A DNA stretch of 42,230 bases, from positions 1-42,230 of IMG/VR virus record IMGVR_UViG_3300036766_002267, one strand, 5' to 3'. Positions 23,820 through 32,800 of the stretch are shown in pieces. The DNA is from a virus. Position 1 is the first letter of the stretch. Each line of letters opens with the position of its first letter. The notes under the pieces were generated by a model. The model ran no database searches and was not told the origin of the DNA. It worked only from the letters and a program-made list of their open reading frames with translations. Position numbers and translations under genes: made by a program.

Positions 23820-25130
23820 ATGATCGACCTGCCCCATGTCGCGTCCCGCGTGTTCGGGACGCCGCTGACGATCGCGCGCGCGAAGCTCGAGGTGATCCTC
23901 AGCGTGCTCGCACCGCGCCTCGCCGGCAGCACATCGGAACCAATCGATCCGGAAGCTGATCCGGCGCCGCAGACGTCGATCACCGTCGAGCGGATCGCGG
24001 TGGTGTCGGTGATCGGCACGCTGGTCAGTCGCTCGGGCTATCTCGCCGCCGCCAGCGGGCTCGTTTCATACGCCGATATCGGCGATGCGATTGCGGAAGC
24101 AATCGATGACCCGACGGTGCGCGGCGTCATCCTCGATGTCGACTCGCCGGGCGGCGAGGTCGGCGGCCTGTTCGACCTGGTCGAGCAGATAGGCGCGATC
24201 AAGGCCGGCAACGGCAAGCCGCTGTGGGCGGTGGCGAACGAGAGCGCGCTGTCCGCGGCCTATGCGGTCGCGAGTGCCGCCGACCGGATTTACGTGACGC
24301 GTACCGGCGAGACCGGCTCCATCGGCGTCGTCGCGGTCCATGTCGACGAGAGCGGAGCTGACGCAAAAGCAGGCCTCGCCTGGACCTTCGTGTTTGCCGG
24401 CGAGCGCAAGATCGACGCCAATGGCCACGAGCCGCTCTCCGAGCGCGCCCGCGCCACGATCCAGGCCGACGTCGATCGCCTCTACACCGAATTGTGCGGG
24501 CTCGTCGCCGCCAATCGCGGCCTGACCAACGAGGCCGTGCGCGCGACCGACGCTTCGATCTATCGCGGCGAGCTCGCGATCCGCGCCGGCTTGGCCGACC
24601 GCGTGGGTACGCTCGATCTCGCCATCGCCGAGATGGTCACCGAACTAGACCGCACGGCATCCGCCGCGCGCAACATCGTCAACCCGACCCCGAAGAGGAG
24701 CCCGTCCATGGCGACGACCGAGACCGAACGGATTCAACACGATGCGACCGAGCCGCAGCTGCCGCTCGCGTCGCAAGCAGTGCCGCAGGCACCGAACCCC
24801 GAACCCGCTCCCCCGGCAACTCAGATGCCCGCACCGGAGCCTGCAGCTAATCCGGCGCCCGTACCCGGTCCGGCGGACAAGCTGCGTGCGGAATTCGCCG
24901 AGATTGCAGCGCTCGCGGCTCAAGCCGCCCGGCTCGGCGTCACGGTCGATGCCGCGGATGCCATGCGGAAGGGCATCTCGGCCGATGCACTGCGGCGCTC
25001 CGTGCTCGATGCGCTCGCCGCACGAGCCGAGGCAACAAGCGTCATCGCGGCGGCGCCATCCACAACTGCCGTCGGGGAAAGCCCGATCGTCCGGCGCGCC
25101 AAGGAACGCGCCGCGGCGGCGCGCGCCTGA
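23820..25130 (+). CDS. S49 head maturation protease (protease C-like)
   Basis: I choose the ATG at 23820, after the portal stop, giving 436 residues; an upstream frame to 23736 overlaps the portal. The protease part (about 1-260) belongs to the S49/SppA-like type: LDVDSPGG at 106-112 and the nucleophile region ANESALSAAYAVASAADRI with probable Ser145. It should trim head proteins during capsid maturation. The C-terminal part is Ala- and Pro-rich and acts as a scaffold. An internal ATG at 24708 (residue 297) with a strong AGAGGAG ribosome-binding site probably makes that part separately, as lambda C makes Nu3. Confidence 0.93.
   Translation: MIDLPHVASRVFGTPLTIARAKLEVILSVLAPRLAGSTSEPIDPEADPAPQTSITVERIAVVSVIGTLVSRSGYLAAASGLVSYADIGDAIAEAIDDPTVRGVILDVDSPGGEVGGLFDLVEQIGAIKAGNGKPLWAVANESALSAAYAVASAADRIYVTRTGETGSIGVVAVHVDESGADAKAGLAWTFVFAGERKIDANGHEPLSERARATIQADVDRLYTELCGLVAANRGLTNEAVRATDASIYRGELAIRAGLADRVGTLDLAIAEMVTELDRTASAARNIVNPTPKRSPSMATTETERIQHDATEPQLPLASQAVPQAPNPEPAPPATQMPAPEPAANPAPVPGPADKLRAEFAEIAALAAQAARLGVTVDAADAMRKGISADALRRSVLDALAARAEATSVIAAAPSTTAVGESPIVRRAKERAAAARA
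24708..25130 (+). CDS. Nested scaffold protein (Nu3-like)
   Basis: This 140-residue product is in the same frame as the protease gene and starts at an internal ATG. It is preceded by AGAGGAG (24694-24700) with a 7-nt spacing, one of the best ribosome-binding sites in the late operon. The sequence begins MATTETERIQHDATEPQ, continues with a Pro-rich linker and ends in a helical Ala-rich tail, as expected for a capsid scaffold. In lambda, Nu3 is made in the same way from gene C. The assignment is by position, start quality and composition. Confidence 0.7.
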   Translation: MATTETERIQHDATEPQLPLASQAVPQAPNPEPAPPATQMPAPEPAANPAPVPGPADKLRAEFAEIAALAAQAARLGVTVDAADAMRKGISADALRRSVLDALAARAEATSVIAAAPSTTAVGESPIVRRAKERAAAARA

Positions 25131-25149
25131 TCATTGAGGAGCACCAGAC

Positions 25150-25539
25150 ATGACCACTCTCACGAAGTCGCCGTCGCTCGGCGACCTGCTCAAATACGAG
25201 CTCAACGGCAACTACAACCGCGAGACCGTGACGCTCAAGTCCGGTACGAACTACGCGCTCGGTTCCGTGCTCGGCAAGATCACCGCCTCGGGCAAGTATC
25301 GCCTGTCGCCGGCAGCCGAAGTCGCCGGCGACGAAGGCGCGGAGGTTGCCGTTGCGGTGCTGATCGAGGCGATCGACGCAACTGCCGCCGACAAGGCCGG
25401 GCTCGTGGCCGCGCGTGGCCCGGCGGTCCTGTCCAAGGCAGCGCTTGTGTTTGATGCATCGGTCGACGACTCGACCAAGACGGCAGCCAAGCACGCGGAG
25501 CTTTCTGCCGCGGGTCTCGTCCCGCGCGACACCGCCTGA
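25150..25539 (+). CDS. Head decoration protein (gpD-like)
   Basis: The 129-residue protein matches the gpD-like head decoration family: a short polar N-terminus (TTLTKSPSLGDLLKYELNGN), then beta-rich segments with LKSGTNYALGSVLGKITASG and VAVAVLIEAIDATAADKAGL. It should form trimers on the outside of the expanded capsid and stabilise it. Its place between protease/scaffold and major capsid protein matches lambda. Confidence 0.92.
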   Translation: MTTLTKSPSLGDLLKYELNGNYNRETVTLKSGTNYALGSVLGKITASGKYRLSPAAEVAGDEGAEVAVAVLIEAIDATAADKAGLVAARGPAVLSKAALVFDASVDDSTKTAAKHAELSAAGLVPRDTA

Positions 25540-25596
25540 TCCAGACCGGACCCTTCCGGTCATCCACCGCCGCTCTCACCACCACCATCATCATCG

Positions 25597-25623
25597 GGCC
25601 TCGACGGCAAAACCGTCGGGGCC
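25597..25623 (+). terminator. Hairpin between decoration and capsid genes
   Basis: GGCCTCGACGG (25597-25607) and CCGTCGGGGCC (25613-25623) form an 11-bp stem with one G-U pair and a 5-nt CAAAA loop. It lies 25 nt before the major capsid ATG. Only a short pyrimidine stretch follows (TTCAGCTTTC), so it is more likely a processing site, stabiliser or partial terminator than a full stop. It could set the ratio of capsid to decoration mRNA. Confidence 0.5.
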
Positions 25624-25647
25624 TTCAGCTTTCAAGGACCCCATTCC

Positions 25648-26670
25648 ATGGCACCCATGATCAATCCGTTCGACGCGGGCGGCTACACGCTCGCCGAGAT
25701 GACCACAGCCATCAACATCCTGCCCAACATCTATACGCGGCTCGGCGAGATGGGCCTGTTCCGCTTCGAGGGCGTCACCCAGCGCAGCGTCATCATCGAG
25801 CAGGCCGAAGGCGTGCTCAACCTGCTGCCGACCGTGCCGCTCGGTGGGCCGGCAACGGTCGCCAATCGCGACACACGCTCGATGCGCTCGTTCTCGGTGC
25901 CGTGGATTCCGCATGACGACGTGATCACGCCGCAGGACATCCAGGGCGTCCGAGGCTTTGGGGTGGCGGACGCAGCCGACCCGCTCGCCACCGTCATGGA
26001 GCGCAAGATCACCCGCATGCGGGCCAAGCACGCGCAGACGCGGGAATACATGGAGATCAACGCGCTGCGCGGTATCGTCAAGGATGGCGCAGGCGTCGCG
26101 CTCTACGATTACTTCGACGAGTTCGGCCTCGCCCAGCAGTCGGTGGATTTCGTGCTCGGGACCGCCGGCACCAATGTTCAGGCCAAGTGCCGCGAGGTGC
26201 TGCGCAACGTCGAGACCGAGCTCAAGGGCGAGACCATGAACGGGGTTCTCGCCCTGGTCAGCCCCGGTTTCTTCGACAAGCTCATCAGTCACGCCAAGGT
26301 GGAGGAGGCCTACAAGTACTTCTCCTCGACCGGCGCGCAGCCGCTGCGCGAGGACACCCGCCGGCGCTTCCCGTTCTCCGGCATCGTGTTCGAGGAATAC
26401 AACGCCACGGTCACGCTCTCGACCGGAGCGACCGAGACGCTGATCCCCGCGAACGAGGGCATCACCTTCCCGCTCGGCACCCTCGACACCTTCGTCACCT
26501 ACGGCTCACCGGCGAACCTGATCGAGACCGTCAATACGATGGGGCTGCCGATCTATGCCCGCCAGATCGCACGTCCGGACGGTAGCGCGATCGACGTGAA
26601 GACCGAGGCCTCGCCGCTGCCGGTGAACAAGCGGCCTCGCCTCGCGGTCAAAATCCTGACCAGCAACTGA
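25648..26670 (+). CDS. Major capsid protein (phage capsid protein E)
   Basis: The 340-residue protein matches the capsid protein E family: MINPFDAGGYTLAEMTTAIN, INILPNIYTRLGEMGLFRFE, VPWIPHDDVITPQDIQGVRG near residues 90-110, and a C-terminal part with YGSPANLIETVNTMGLPIYA. These proteins have the HK97 fold and assemble the capsid shell without the long HK97 delta domain; a separate scaffold is used, consistent with the nested Nu3-like product. Confidence 0.95.
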   Translation: MAPMINPFDAGGYTLAEMTTAINILPNIYTRLGEMGLFRFEGVTQRSVIIEQAEGVLNLLPTVPLGGPATVANRDTRSMRSFSVPWIPHDDVITPQDIQGVRGFGVADAADPLATVMERKITRMRAKHAQTREYMEINALRGIVKDGAGVALYDYFDEFGLAQQSVDFVLGTAGTNVQAKCREVLRNVETELKGETMNGVLALVSPGFFDKLISHAKVEEAYKYFSSTGAQPLREDTRRRFPFSGIVFEEYNATVTLSTGATETLIPANEGITFPLGTLDTFVTYGSPANLIETVNTMGLPIYARQIARPDGSAIDVKTEASPLPVNKRPRLAVKILTSN

Positions 26671-26679
26671 GCCGCTGTC

Positions 26680-26997
26680 GTGGATGCCTTCTTGGCGGCG
26701 ACCGACGCGCTGTTCGCAGACCCGAACATCGCCCGCGACGCCAGCTGGCGCGCGGGCGGCGCGGACGCTGGAATAGCCGTCCGCGTCATCACCAGGCGTC
26801 CGGACCAGGTCGGCTCCTTCGGCGACAGCCGCGCAATCCTGCCGACACTGCTGATCGACGTTCGTCGGTCGGAAATCTCTGAGCCTACGAGCGGCGACAC
26901 GATTGAGATCGAAGGGGACGTATTCGAGATCATCGTCACGCCCATTGCGGACAGTCTCGGGCTTGTCTGGACCTGCGAGGCCGCGCCGCCGGCATGA
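26680..26997 (+). CDS. Head-tail attachment protein (FII-like)
   Basis: The 105-residue protein starts on a GTG at 26680; no in-frame ATG offers a fuller product. It is beta-rich (AGIAVRVITRRPDQVGSFGD and SGDTIEIEGDVFEIIVTPIA) and follows the capsid gene, as gpFII does in lambda. It probably completes the connector where the tail joins. The family call is by position and strand pattern. Confidence 0.7.
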   Translation: MDAFLAATDALFADPNIARDASWRAGGADAGIAVRVITRRPDQVGSFGDSRAILPTLLIDVRRSEISEPTSGDTIEIEGDVFEIIVTPIADSLGLVWTCEAAPPA

Positions 26998-27000
26998 TCC

Positions 27001-27657
27001 ATGCGCTTCACGCTGAAGACCGACGACCTCGTCAAGGGCCTGGCTGAAGCCGAGATCGACACGGCGCGTTCCGTGACCGGCGCCATGCGCGAGGTGACGG
27101 AGGGTCTCAAGTCCGACCTGCGCGCCGACGTCGTCGACGCCGGCCTCGGACAGCGCCTGGCCAATACCTGGCGCGGCAAGACCTACCCGGAAACCGCGGT
27201 CAGCATCGAGGCGGCTTCGTTCGTCTGGTCAAAGGCACCCAACATCGCCGATGCGTTCGATCGGGGCGTGACCATCAAGTCGAGCCGTGGTTTCTGGCTC
27301 GCGATCCCGACCCCGGCCGCGGGCGTGAAGGGATTGAGTGCGACCGGCGGCATGAAGCGGATCACGCCGGGCGGCTGGGAGCGGCGCACCGGCATGCGGT
27401 TGCGGTTCGTCTATCGCCGCGGGCGTCCGTCGCTGCTCGTCGCCGACAATGCGCGGCTCAGCAAAAAAGGCCTCGCCAGGCCAAACATCGGACGGACGCG
27501 CGGTGGTGCACAATTCACCCGCATCGCCGGGCGTTCGACCGTGGTGGTGTTCATCCTCGTGCCGCAGGTCACGTTGCAAAAACGGCTCGACATTGCGAGC
27601 GCGGCTCAGCGTTGGGCCGACCGCGTCCCAGGCCTGATCGCGAGCCACTGGAGATGA
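27001..27657 (+). CDS. DUF6441 family protein (tail completion, Z-like)
   Basis: The 218-residue protein matches the DUF6441 pattern: an N-terminal amphipathic helix (KTDDLVKGLAEAEIDTARSV) and a central FVWSKAPNIADAFDRGVTIK segment followed by SRGFWLAIPTPAAG. In other Rhizobiales prophages such genes sit between the head-tail joiner and the tail terminator, the place of lambda gpZ, so a tail completion role is inferred. It is followed after 2 nt by a tiny membrane peptide gene. Confidence 0.75.
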   Translation: MRFTLKTDDLVKGLAEAEIDTARSVTGAMREVTEGLKSDLRADVVDAGLGQRLANTWRGKTYPETAVSIEAASFVWSKAPNIADAFDRGVTIKSSRGFWLAIPTPAAGVKGLSATGGMKRITPGGWERRTGMRLRFVYRRGRPSLLVADNARLSKKGLARPNIGRTRGGAQFTRIAGRSTVVVFILVPQVTLQKRLDIASAAQRWADRVPGLIASHWR

Positions 27658-27659
27658 CG

Positions 27660-27743
27660 ATGGATCAGAGTCGGATCGCGATCCTCATGACGGTCCTGGC
27701 AGTCACATTCATCGCCTCCTTGCTCGTGGCAACGGCGCCATGA
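27660..27743 (+). CDS. Tiny membrane peptide (27 aa) in the late operon
   Basis: This 27-codon ORF starts 2 nt after the DUF6441 stop and has GGAG about 6 nt upstream. It ends in an ATGA overlap with the next gene. The peptide (MDQSRIAILMTVLAVTFIAS, then LLVATAP) is one hydrophobic segment with a short polar N-terminus, so it could cross the membrane once. It may be a functional membrane peptide or only a coupling element. Confidence 0.45.
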   Translation: MDQSRIAILMTVLAVTFIASLLVATAP

Positions 27744-28174
27744 CCAGCAAGCGAGAACAGGTGCTCGACGCGATCAAGACGCTGATCGCGTCCGCGCTGC
27801 CCAATGCGGAGGTCAAACGCAATCTGGCGAAGCCCGAGCGCATCCCGCCTGGCGGTCTCGTCATCCTCCGTGACGGTGATCCGGGCGAGCCGGAAGTCAT
27901 CCTTTCGCCGCTCATCTACGTCTACTCCCACCGCATCCCGATCGAGATCGCAGCGTACGAGACGTCGAGCCAAACCCGTGAGCAGGTGCTCGACGGCATG
28001 CTCGGAGCGATCGGCACAGCCGTCGTTTCCAACCGGACGCTTGGCGGCCTCTGCGACTTTGTCGAGGCCGAAGCGCCGGCAACGGAAGACGTCGAGACGA
28101 CTGGGGCGCGCGCGGGCCGCTGGGCTGACGTCGCAATCCTCGCGGTCTACGGCACGACCGACCCGCTGAACTGA
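27740..28174 (+). CDS. Tail terminator (gpU-like)
   Basis: The 144-residue protein opens with a helix (SKREQVLDAIKTLIASALPN) and continues with beta-strand segments (GGLVILRDGDPGEPEVILSP, YSHRIPIEIAAYETSSQTRE) and a VAILAVYGTTDPLN end. This alpha-beta layout and its place before the tube protein fit gpU-like tail terminators, which cap the tube. Homologues are sometimes mislabelled as acyl-CoA transferases in databases; nothing here supports that. Confidence 0.75.
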   Translation: MTSKREQVLDAIKTLIASALPNAEVKRNLAKPERIPPGGLVILRDGDPGEPEVILSPLIYVYSHRIPIEIAAYETSSQTREQVLDGMLGAIGTAVVSNRTLGGLCDFVEAEAPATEDVETTGARAGRWADVAILAVYGTTDPLN

Positions 28175-28199
28175 ACTCCCTCAATCATCGGAGACTCTC

Positions 28200-29141
28200 A
28201 TGGCACGCGCGCGCGGCGCCAACGCCGTCATGGCTGCGGCATTCGAGACCACCTATGGCACGGCCCCTGTGTCGGGCTTCAAGAAGCTACCGTTTGTGTC
28301 CTCGGCGCTGGGCGACGAGCAGAACCTGATCGCGAGCGATCTCCTGGGTTACGGACGTGAGCCGCTGCCGCCGAGCCGCGACGTGGTCAATAACGATGGT
28401 GACGCTGTTATTCCCGTCGATCTGAGGAATTTCGGCTATTGGCTCAAGCTCCTGATGGGTGCGCCGACCTCCGTCGACAATTCCGGCGTCATCACCCACA
28501 CCTTCGTGTCGGGCGCACTGACGCTTCCCTCGATGGCGATCGAGATCGGCATGCCGGAAGTGCCGAGCTACGGCATGAACGTCGGCGTCCGCGCCAACAC
28601 GATGAAGATTCAGCTGCAGCGGTCGGGGCTCCTCAACGCCACCATGAGCCTGATCGCGCAGGGCGAAACCAAAACGACCTCGTCGTCTGCCGGCTCGCCT
28701 AGCGAAGCCATAATTGAGCGCTTCTCCCAGTTCATGGGCGAGATCAAGCGCAACGGCACGGCACTCGGTCATATCGTCTCGGCCGAGCTCACCTACGCTA
28801 ACAATCTCGACAAGGTCGAGGTCATCCGTCCCGATGGCCGCATCGAGGACGCCGACCCCGCCATGGTCGCCGTGACCGGCAGCGTCAACGTGCGGTTCGC
28901 CGACACCGTGCTGCTCGATCAGGCGACGTCGGGCGATCCATGCGAGCTCTCATTCGGCTGGGCGATCGACGCCGACAATTCGCTGCTGTTCACGGTTCAC
29001 AGCGCTTTCCTGCCGAAACCCAAGACACCGATCCAGGGGCCGGGCGGCATCCAGGCGGCCTTCGCCTGGCAGGCCGCCAAGGATCCGACCCTTCTAAAGA
29101 CCTGCACCGCGGCGCTGATCAACGACGTCGCCGCCTACTGA
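28200..29141 (+). CDS. Phage tail tube protein
   Basis: The 313-residue protein has the Phage_tube_2-type pattern: ARGANAVMAAAFETTYGTAP, GFKKLPFVSSALGDEQNLIA, ASDLLGYGREPLPPSRDVVN, a central VPSYGMNVGVRANTMKIQLQ and a C-terminal beta-rich region. It should stack as hexamer rings to form the tail tube. Its place just before the chaperone gene and the tape measure is the expected order. Confidence 0.92.
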   Translation: MARARGANAVMAAAFETTYGTAPVSGFKKLPFVSSALGDEQNLIASDLLGYGREPLPPSRDVVNNDGDAVIPVDLRNFGYWLKLLMGAPTSVDNSGVITHTFVSGALTLPSMAIEIGMPEVPSYGMNVGVRANTMKIQLQRSGLLNATMSLIAQGETKTTSSSAGSPSEAIIERFSQFMGEIKRNGTALGHIVSAELTYANNLDKVEVIRPDGRIEDADPAMVAVTGSVNVRFADTVLLDQATSGDPCELSFGWAIDADNSLLFTVHSAFLPKPKTPIQGPGGIQAAFAWQAAKDPTLLKTCTAALINDVAAY

Positions 29142-29153
29142 CGGACCGCAAGC

Positions 29154-29564
29154 ATGACCAAGGTCAAATCCAAGCCGTCATCTGACGGCACTCCTCGTTC
29201 GAATGCCCGGATGCTCAAGCTCGCCTTCGATCGCGAGCCGATCTGGCTCGACGTGATTCCCGGAGTCCGCGTCCAGTTTCGACCGATATCGGTCGCCGCA
29301 ATCCTGATCGCGCGCACTGCTGCCGCCGACGTGCTGCGCGCCGGTGGTGACGACGTGATGGTGAAAGCGGGCGTCGCTTTCACGAATTCGCTCGCGCATT
29401 CCGGAATCGCCGCCTGGGAAGGCATCGGGGATGCTGACGGCAATCCGGTCGAGCCGACCAGGGAGACGATCGATGCGGCGCTTGAGCACTGGCCGGTGTT
29501 CGACGCGATCGATCGCCTCTATGTCGGCCCCGCTCTGATCCAGGACGCGGAAAAAAACGTCTGA
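29154..29564 (+). CDS. Tail assembly chaperone, zero-frame product (G-like)
   Basis: The 136-residue protein lies between the tube protein and the tape measure, the position of lambda gpG. It has a folded middle (LAFDREPIWLDVIPGVRVQF, then RPISVAAILIARTAA) and ends just after a run of seven A's (EKNV and stop). The run contains the slippery heptamer A AAA AAC at 29552-29558, in the right frame for -1 slippage. The zero-frame product should be the major chaperone that coats the tape measure protein. Confidence 0.82.
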   Translation: MTKVKSKPSSDGTPRSNARMLKLAFDREPIWLDVIPGVRVQFRPISVAAILIARTAAADVLRAGGDDVMVKAGVAFTNSLAHSGIAAWEGIGDADGNPVEPTRETIDAALEHWPVFDAIDRLYVGPALIQDAEKNV

Positions 29565-29866
29565 TCGCCCTCGCCGAGTGGCACTTCGGCGGGGGCGACG
29601 GTTATTGCGCCGCTTGCCCCGAAACCTGCGCCGCCTGTCCGTATCTCGAACACGCGCCGCAAACGCCGGACGGCATTACCGCCTGGGCTGTACTCCAGCG
29701 CGCGGCCGGACAGGTCCGCGCCGTCATGGGCGGCGTCTACTCGCTCGATTTCGGCGCCGTGCTGCTGCTCGCCGAGGCGATGGGCGCCCTCAACACGCTG
29801 CTCATCGAACTCCTTCCCGAGGTCGAACCGATCATCGTTCGCGCTTACGGCCGGAATAACGAATAG
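29154..29866 (+). CDS. Tail assembly chaperone, -1 frameshift fusion (G-T-like)
   Basis: Slipping back one base at A AAA AAC (29552-29558) lets translation pass the stop at 29562-29564 and run in the new frame to the TAG at 29864-29866, giving about 237 residues. The added part (about 102 residues, beginning RLIALAEWHFGGGDGY) has a compact Cys cluster (YCAACPETCAACPYL), a helical end and no start codon before an ATG far inside it. A 12-bp hairpin (29566-29577 with 29586-29597) stands 7 nt after the slip site. The TAG touches the tape-measure ATG. This mirrors lambda gpG/gpGT. Confidence 0.85.
29552..29597 (+). promoter_or_regulatory. Programmed -1 frameshift signal
   Basis: The slippery heptamer A AAA AAC (29552-29558) is in the correct zero-frame phase (gaA AAA AAC). 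After a 7-nt spacer comes a 12-bp stem (29566-29577 paired with 29586-29597, one G-U pair) with an 8-nt loop. The zero-frame stop lies in the spacer. The layout fits textbook -1 recoding signals; a pseudoknot was not looked for. Confidence 0.85.
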
Positions 29867-32800
29867 ATGAGCACGACCCAGGTTTCGATCCGTCTCGGCG
29901 TCGAGGGCAAGGCTGACGTCAAGCGCGCGTTCGAAGAAGTCGGCAAGGCCGGGCAGGATGCATTCCGCGGCGTCGCAGCCGATATGGATGCAACGGGCGC
30001 TGCCACCGATCGCCAGGCCCAGCGTCTTCAGCGCCTGGCGGAGGCCGCGCGACAGGCTGGCGCCGCCGACCAGTCGCAGCGCAGTTTCAACCAGGTCCTC
30101 GGCGTTGGCACCGCGCAGCCGAAGTCGGCGCGCGAGTCGGCCGCGGTGTTCGAGGAAACCGCCAGGGCCGCAGAAGACCTGGAAGCCAGAACCTCGGCGC
30201 TTCGTGCGCAGATCGATCCGCTCGGGACGGCGCAGAAGAAGCTCAACACCGACGTCGCGGAAGCGGGCTCGCTGTTCAAGGCAGGCGCGATCACGCAGGC
30301 GGAGCATGCGGCGGCGGTCGCGCTTGCCAACAGCCGCTACAGGGAAGCCGCCAGCGTCATCGAGAAGTATGGTGGCAGCGCGGCGCTCAGCACGAACCAG
30401 GTCCTGGTCCTGGGCTCGGCCGCGCGGCATACGGTCGACGCGCTTATTTCGGGCCAAAGCCCGATGCGGGTTCTGACCGTCGAGGGCATCAAGGCCTCTG
30501 CGGCCTTGGGCGAAGGCGGACTGGGCGGACTTCTCAGGGGCGTTTGGCAAGGCCTCACCGGCCTGATCACGCCCACGATGGCAGTGGTTGCCGGCATCGC
30601 GGCAATCGGCGCCGCGGTCGGCTACTCCTATTACCGCTACATTGAGTCGCAGAAGGAACTTGAGGTCGCGCTCGGGGGTACCGGCCGAGCCGCCGGCGCG
30701 ACCGTCGGCCAGGTTGAGCGCATCGCCGAGCAATCGGCTTCGGCCGGCAAGGTCTCGGTCGCCGCCGCGCGCGAGATGGAGGCGGCGTTCCTGCAGACCG
30801 GCAGGATCGCGGTCTCGAATTTCGACGGCCTGATCAAGGTCGCGAAGAATTACGCGGCAACCACCGGCACCGACGTTGCGACCGCCGCCAAGGAACTGGC
30901 GGGAGCGTTTGCCGACCCGATCAAGGGCGCCGACGCGCTCAATGCCAAGCTCAACTTCCTCGACGACAAGACCCGGCAGTATGTCCGCACGCTTGCCGAC
31001 CATAACGACCGCACCGCCGCGCAGCGGGTGCTGCTCGATGCGCTCAAGGGCAGCCTCATCAACGCGGCCGATGCGACCACGGCGCTTGGCCGCGCCTGGG
31101 ATTTCGTCGGGCGCATGGCGTCGAATGCCTACGACGCGCTCGGCCGGGGGATTTCGCGTGTCCTCGACGGGGCGCCGATTGAGGAGCGGCTCAAAGAGCT
31201 TCAGCAGGAACGCGCGCGCCTGCAAGCGCTGATCGCGAACCCGCCCACGCGTTTTGCCGCCCAGGCCCGCAACTTCAACACGCGGATGCTGGCGGAGGTC
31301 GATGCCGAGATTGCCAAGATCGAGGCCAAGCTGGACGCCATCCAGGTCCGCGCCAAGGAGGCAAGGGCCAACGAGCTGTCGGTTCGTGCCGGCAGCGTGG
31401 CGCGCGACCTCACGCCCGGCTTTGAAGAGCTGCAATCGCTGAAAGCGCGCGAGGCGCAGATTCGCACCGCGCTCGACGACCCGCTCGCACGCCAGAAGGT
31501 CGCCGATCTCAAGCAGGTCGAGACCGCCTATGATGCGGTGACGCGAGCGATCCTGACCTGGCTCGATCCGGCCGATAAGGCCCGCCGCCTCGACGAACTC
31601 GAAATCCAAGCTCTTGCCGCCAAGACCCCGGCCCAGAAGGCGGCAATTGCGGAAGAGCGGCGGCGCGTCGAACTCGCCGGCCAGGCGATTCCGGTCGCAA
31701 TCGCCGAAGCCGATATCACGCGTGCCGGCACCAAGGCGCGCGCCGAGGCAACGCAGGCGCTGATCGACCAGGCGCGCGTCCTCGACGTCAACACCAAGGC
31801 GACCATTGGCCTCGCCGAAGCTTGGCTGAAGGGTGCCGCCGCCGCCCAGCAGGCGGAAGCCCGCCGCAAGGCGCTCACCGAGGCGGTGCAGAACGGCGTC
31901 GACGTCGACACCCGGGCCCGCGACTTGCTCCGGGAACAGATCGCCGAGCAGGCGGCGCAATCGGCGAAGTCCGTCAACGACCTTGGCGCCGAGTCGGCCG
32001 CGCAGCGGCGGCTCAACGACGCAGTTTTTGCTGGCCGGCTCTCGACCGAACAGGCGCAGCGGCAGATGCAGGTCGAACAGGCGCTGCGCCCGCTGATCGT
32101 CGCGCAATCGCTCGCCGAGGGCGATGCAAAAAGCACGCTCGGCCGCGTCATCGATGCGCTGCGCGGCGCTTATGCGAGGCTCCATGGCGAGCAGGCCCGT
32201 GCCGCGGCCCTGCAGACTCTGGAAGGCCAGAGGAACCAGGTCGAGCTCTTACAGAAGCAGATCGATCTTGCGGGCATCGGGGAATCGCAGCGGGCGATCA
32301 TCATTGCGCAGCTGCAGGTCGAGCAGCAGCTCCGCCAGAAGGGCGTCGACCTTGCCAGCGCCGAAGGCCAGGCGATCCTCGCCAATGCCGGCAACATCGA
32401 ACGCCTCAACCAGTCGCTCGCCCGTTCGCAAGGCGCGATGCAGTCCCTGCAGGGCATGACCGACACGACCTTCAATCATTTCGCGACGCTGATTGCCGAG
32501 GGCAAGATGGACTGGAAATCGTGGGCCGATGCCGGGCGCGCGGCGCTCGCCGATATCGAGAAGGAAATTCTCAAGCTTGCGGTTCTCAATCCGCTCAAGA
32601 ACTTCATCTTCGGCACCAACCTCATGACGCTCGATAATGTCGGCGGCCTGCTCGGCAGCCTGTTCAAGGGGGGACTGAAATTCCACGAGGGCGGAGTCGT
32701 CGGCGTCGACGGAACACCGACCTTTGTGCCGGCGGGCGTGTTCCGCAACGCGCCCCGCTTTCACGATGGTGCTTTCCTTTCGCCCGACGAGGTGCCGGCG

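Noticed and set aside
27740-28174. Acyl-CoA transferase annotation for the gpU-like gene
   Set aside because: No CoA-transferase motif; size, fold pattern and position fit a tail terminator.
29578-29859. 93-aa Arg-rich ORF after the chaperone gene
   Set aside because: It is out of frame with the -1 extension, Arg-rich and without any family pattern. The frameshift product uses the same DNA in another frame and gives a normal protein.
29519-32185. 888-aa open frame on the minus strand opposite the tape measure
   Set aside because: Shadow of the high-GC tape-measure gene; composition is unlike a normal protein and there is no promoter or ribosome-binding context.
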